In this document: positions 5,184 to 6,064 of the stretch, piece by piece
How the letters are laid out: the number at the start of each line of letters is the position of its first letter
Numbering within the stretch: the first letter of the stretch is position 1
Assembly (NCBI GenBank): GCA_007136055.1
Contig: SLHT01000135.1
Coordinates: 1-6,064, forward strand
DNA from: Syntrophomonadaceae bacterium
Lineage (GTDB): Bacteria; Bacillota; Dethiobacteria; DTU022
DNA length: 6,064 bases
Reading direction: 5' to 3'
The notes under the pieces: model-generated
Databases searched by the model: none
Told to the model about the DNA's origin: nothing
The model's input: the letters and a program-made list of their open reading frames with translations, nothing else
Translations under genes and position numbers: made by a program

Positions 5184-6064
5184 ATGGAATTAAGCCCTAA
5201 CGCCCGCATTACTTACGAGAAACGGTACCTGATTAAAGATGAAAAAGGAAATCCGACCGAAACTCCTGAAGATCTTCTGCGCAGGGTGGCTGCCAACATT
5301 GCTTCGGTGGAGAAAAACTATAAACGGACAGAAGCCGAAATAGAAAAAAGCAAAGATGATTTCTATCAAGTAATGGCCGAATCCCACTTTCTGCCCAATT
5401 CACCCACCCTGATGAATGCAGGACGAGAACTGCAGCAGTTGAGCGCCTGTTTCGTCCTCCCCCTTGAAGACAGCATGGAAGGCATTTTTACCGCCCTTAA
5501 AAACATGGCTTTGGTTCAAAAAACCGGCGGAGGCACAGGGTTCTCTTTCGACCGCCTGCGCCCAAACAACGACATCGTCCGTTCAACCAACGGCGTCGCC
5601 AGCGGGCCGATCTCGTTTTTAAAAATTTTTGACGCCGCCACTGAAGCGGTCAAACAAGGTGGCACCAGACGTGGAGCCAACATGGGCTCCCTGATTTACA
5701 ACCATCCTAACATCCTCGATTTTATCTGCAGCAAAGAGAAAGAAGATGAAATCAACAACTTCAACCTTTCGGTAACAGTATCCGATGAATTTATGCGCAA
5801 GGCTACAGGCGAAGATCCCGATCCCTTATATAACCTGATTAACCCCCGGACCAAAGAAGTTTATTTTGATCCTGAAACAGACGAGGAAGTAAAGCTCGAC
5901 GCCGTAGCCGTCTTTGACCTGATAATCCAGAAAGCCTGGGAAAAAGGCGACCCCGGCATTATTTTTATCGATCAAATGAATAAACATAACCCCACCCCCC
6001 ATATCGGCAAATACGAAACTACCAATCCATGTGTTCCGGCTGACACTTTTGTGCAAACTCTTGA
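5184..6064 (+). CDS. nrdJ: Class II (adenosylcobalamin-dependent) ribonucleotide reductase, interrupted by an intein; runs off right edge
   Basis: NrdJ reduces ribonucleotides to deoxyribonucleotides using adenosylcobalamin to create the active-site radical, with or without oxygen; cytosolic. Residues 1-282 are host protein, with no ATP-cone at the start. Visible motifs: FLPNSPTLMNAG (69-80); LSACFVLPLEDSMEG (86-100), with C89 the N-terminal member of the active-site redox pair; KTGGGTGFSFDRLRP (113-127); the VASGP segment (138-142); and the class II signature EAVKQGGTRRGANMG (154-168). The family then requires NPCGE, whose cysteine carries the thiyl radical. Here N281-P282 is followed by CVPADTFVQTL, which is not NrdJ sequence but reads as an intein N-terminus, so the frame continues into an intein. 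The second redox cysteines and the C-terminal tail are outside the window. There is no neighbouring small (R2) subunit, as expected for class II. Confidence 0.95.
   Translation, partial: MELSPNARITYEKRYLIKDEKGNPTETPEDLLRRVAANIASVEKNYKRTEAEIEKSKDDFYQVMAESHFLPNSPTLMNAGRELQQLSACFVLPLEDSMEGIFTALKNMALVQKTGGGTGFSFDRLRPNNDIVRSTNGVASGPISFLKIFDAATEAVKQGGTRRGANMGSLIYNHPNILDFICSKEKEDEINNFNLSVTVSDEFMRKATGEDPDPLYNLINPRTKEVYFDPETDEEVKLDAVAVFDLIIQKAWEKGDPGIIFIDQMNKHNPTPHIGKYETTNPCVPADTFVQTL
6030..6064 (+). mobile_element. Start of an intein within NrdJ, at the catalytic NP/C site (truncated by window end)
   Basis: Eleven intein residues are visible: C-V-P-A-D-T-F-V-Q-T-L, then an incomplete GA- codon (Asp or Glu). 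Cys1 as splicing nucleophile and the C-x-x-(G/A)-D-T-x-(V/I)-x-T pattern are the classic intein block A. The junction is after N281-P282 of NrdJ, immediately before the place of the thiyl-radical cysteine. I recall the Methanothermobacter RIR1 intein starting with CVSGDT after a proline in the same kind of enzyme, which supports a shared insertion site. Whether a homing endonuclease is present, and the terminal Asn and +1 Cys, cannot be seen. Confidence 0.85.

Noticed and set aside
5190..6056. Minus-strand open frames opposite nrdJ
   Set aside because: They lie over conserved NrdJ codons and have no supporting signals.
1..6064. CRISPR arrays, tRNA or rRNA genes, insertion sequences
   Set aside because: No regularly spaced repeats, no cloverleaf or conserved TψC sequence, and no transposase coding or terminal repeats were found on either strand.

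Overview
The window looks like chromosomal DNA from an anaerobic, Clostridia-type Firmicute, perhaps near the Peptococcaceae or Syntrophomonadaceae. The pointers are a 442-residue GSI-alpha glutamine synthetase without an adenylylation system, an ANTAR regulator directly behind glnA, strong AGGAGG-type ribosome sites, sigma-A style promoters, TTG starts, and a B12-dependent (class II) ribonucleotide reductase. This placement is inferred from gene content and style, not from a database match.

Layout from left to right. Bases 1-363 (minus) hold the N-terminal third or so of a zinc-ribbon Ser/Thr protein kinase that runs off the left edge. Bases 364-694 are a divergent intergenic region carrying a textbook promoter (TTGACA-17-TATACT) and a short glnA leader. 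The leader folds either as two small hairpins, the first with a hexaloop AACGAC, or as an intrinsic terminator. glnA follows (695-2023, plus) with its own terminator. Next is a separately promoted gene for a pseudo-receiver/ANTAR antiterminator (2176-2757, plus). Its 3' end overlaps by 44 bp the 3' end of convergent pyrG (CTP synthase, 2714-4327, minus). Upstream of pyrG on the minus strand are a short FmdB-type zinc-ribbon gene (4400-4582, TTG start) and a 30-residue extremely basic ORF (4647-4739), probably one transcription unit started by an extended -10 promoter near 4774-4782. Bases 4740-5183 are a 444-bp divergent, AT-rich intergenic region. From 5184 to the right edge (plus) runs nrdJ, the adenosylcobalamin-dependent ribonucleotide reductase.

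Two points stand out. First, glnA, its attenuator-like leader and the neighbouring ANTAR protein together form what looks like a self-contained nitrogen-responsive antitermination circuit. Second, nrdJ reads normally up to Asn-Pro of the catalytic NPCGE motif and then switches at base 6030 to a typical intein start (Cys-Val-Pro-Ala-Asp-Thr...). The gene is therefore very probably interrupted by an intein exactly at the thiyl-radical cysteine; only 11 intein residues are visible before the window ends.

The metabolic theme is glutamine and nucleotides. GlnA makes glutamine, PyrG uses glutamine to make CTP, and NrdJ reduces ribonucleotides to deoxyribonucleotides. No direct regulatory link among the three is visible beyond the glnA/ANTAR pair.
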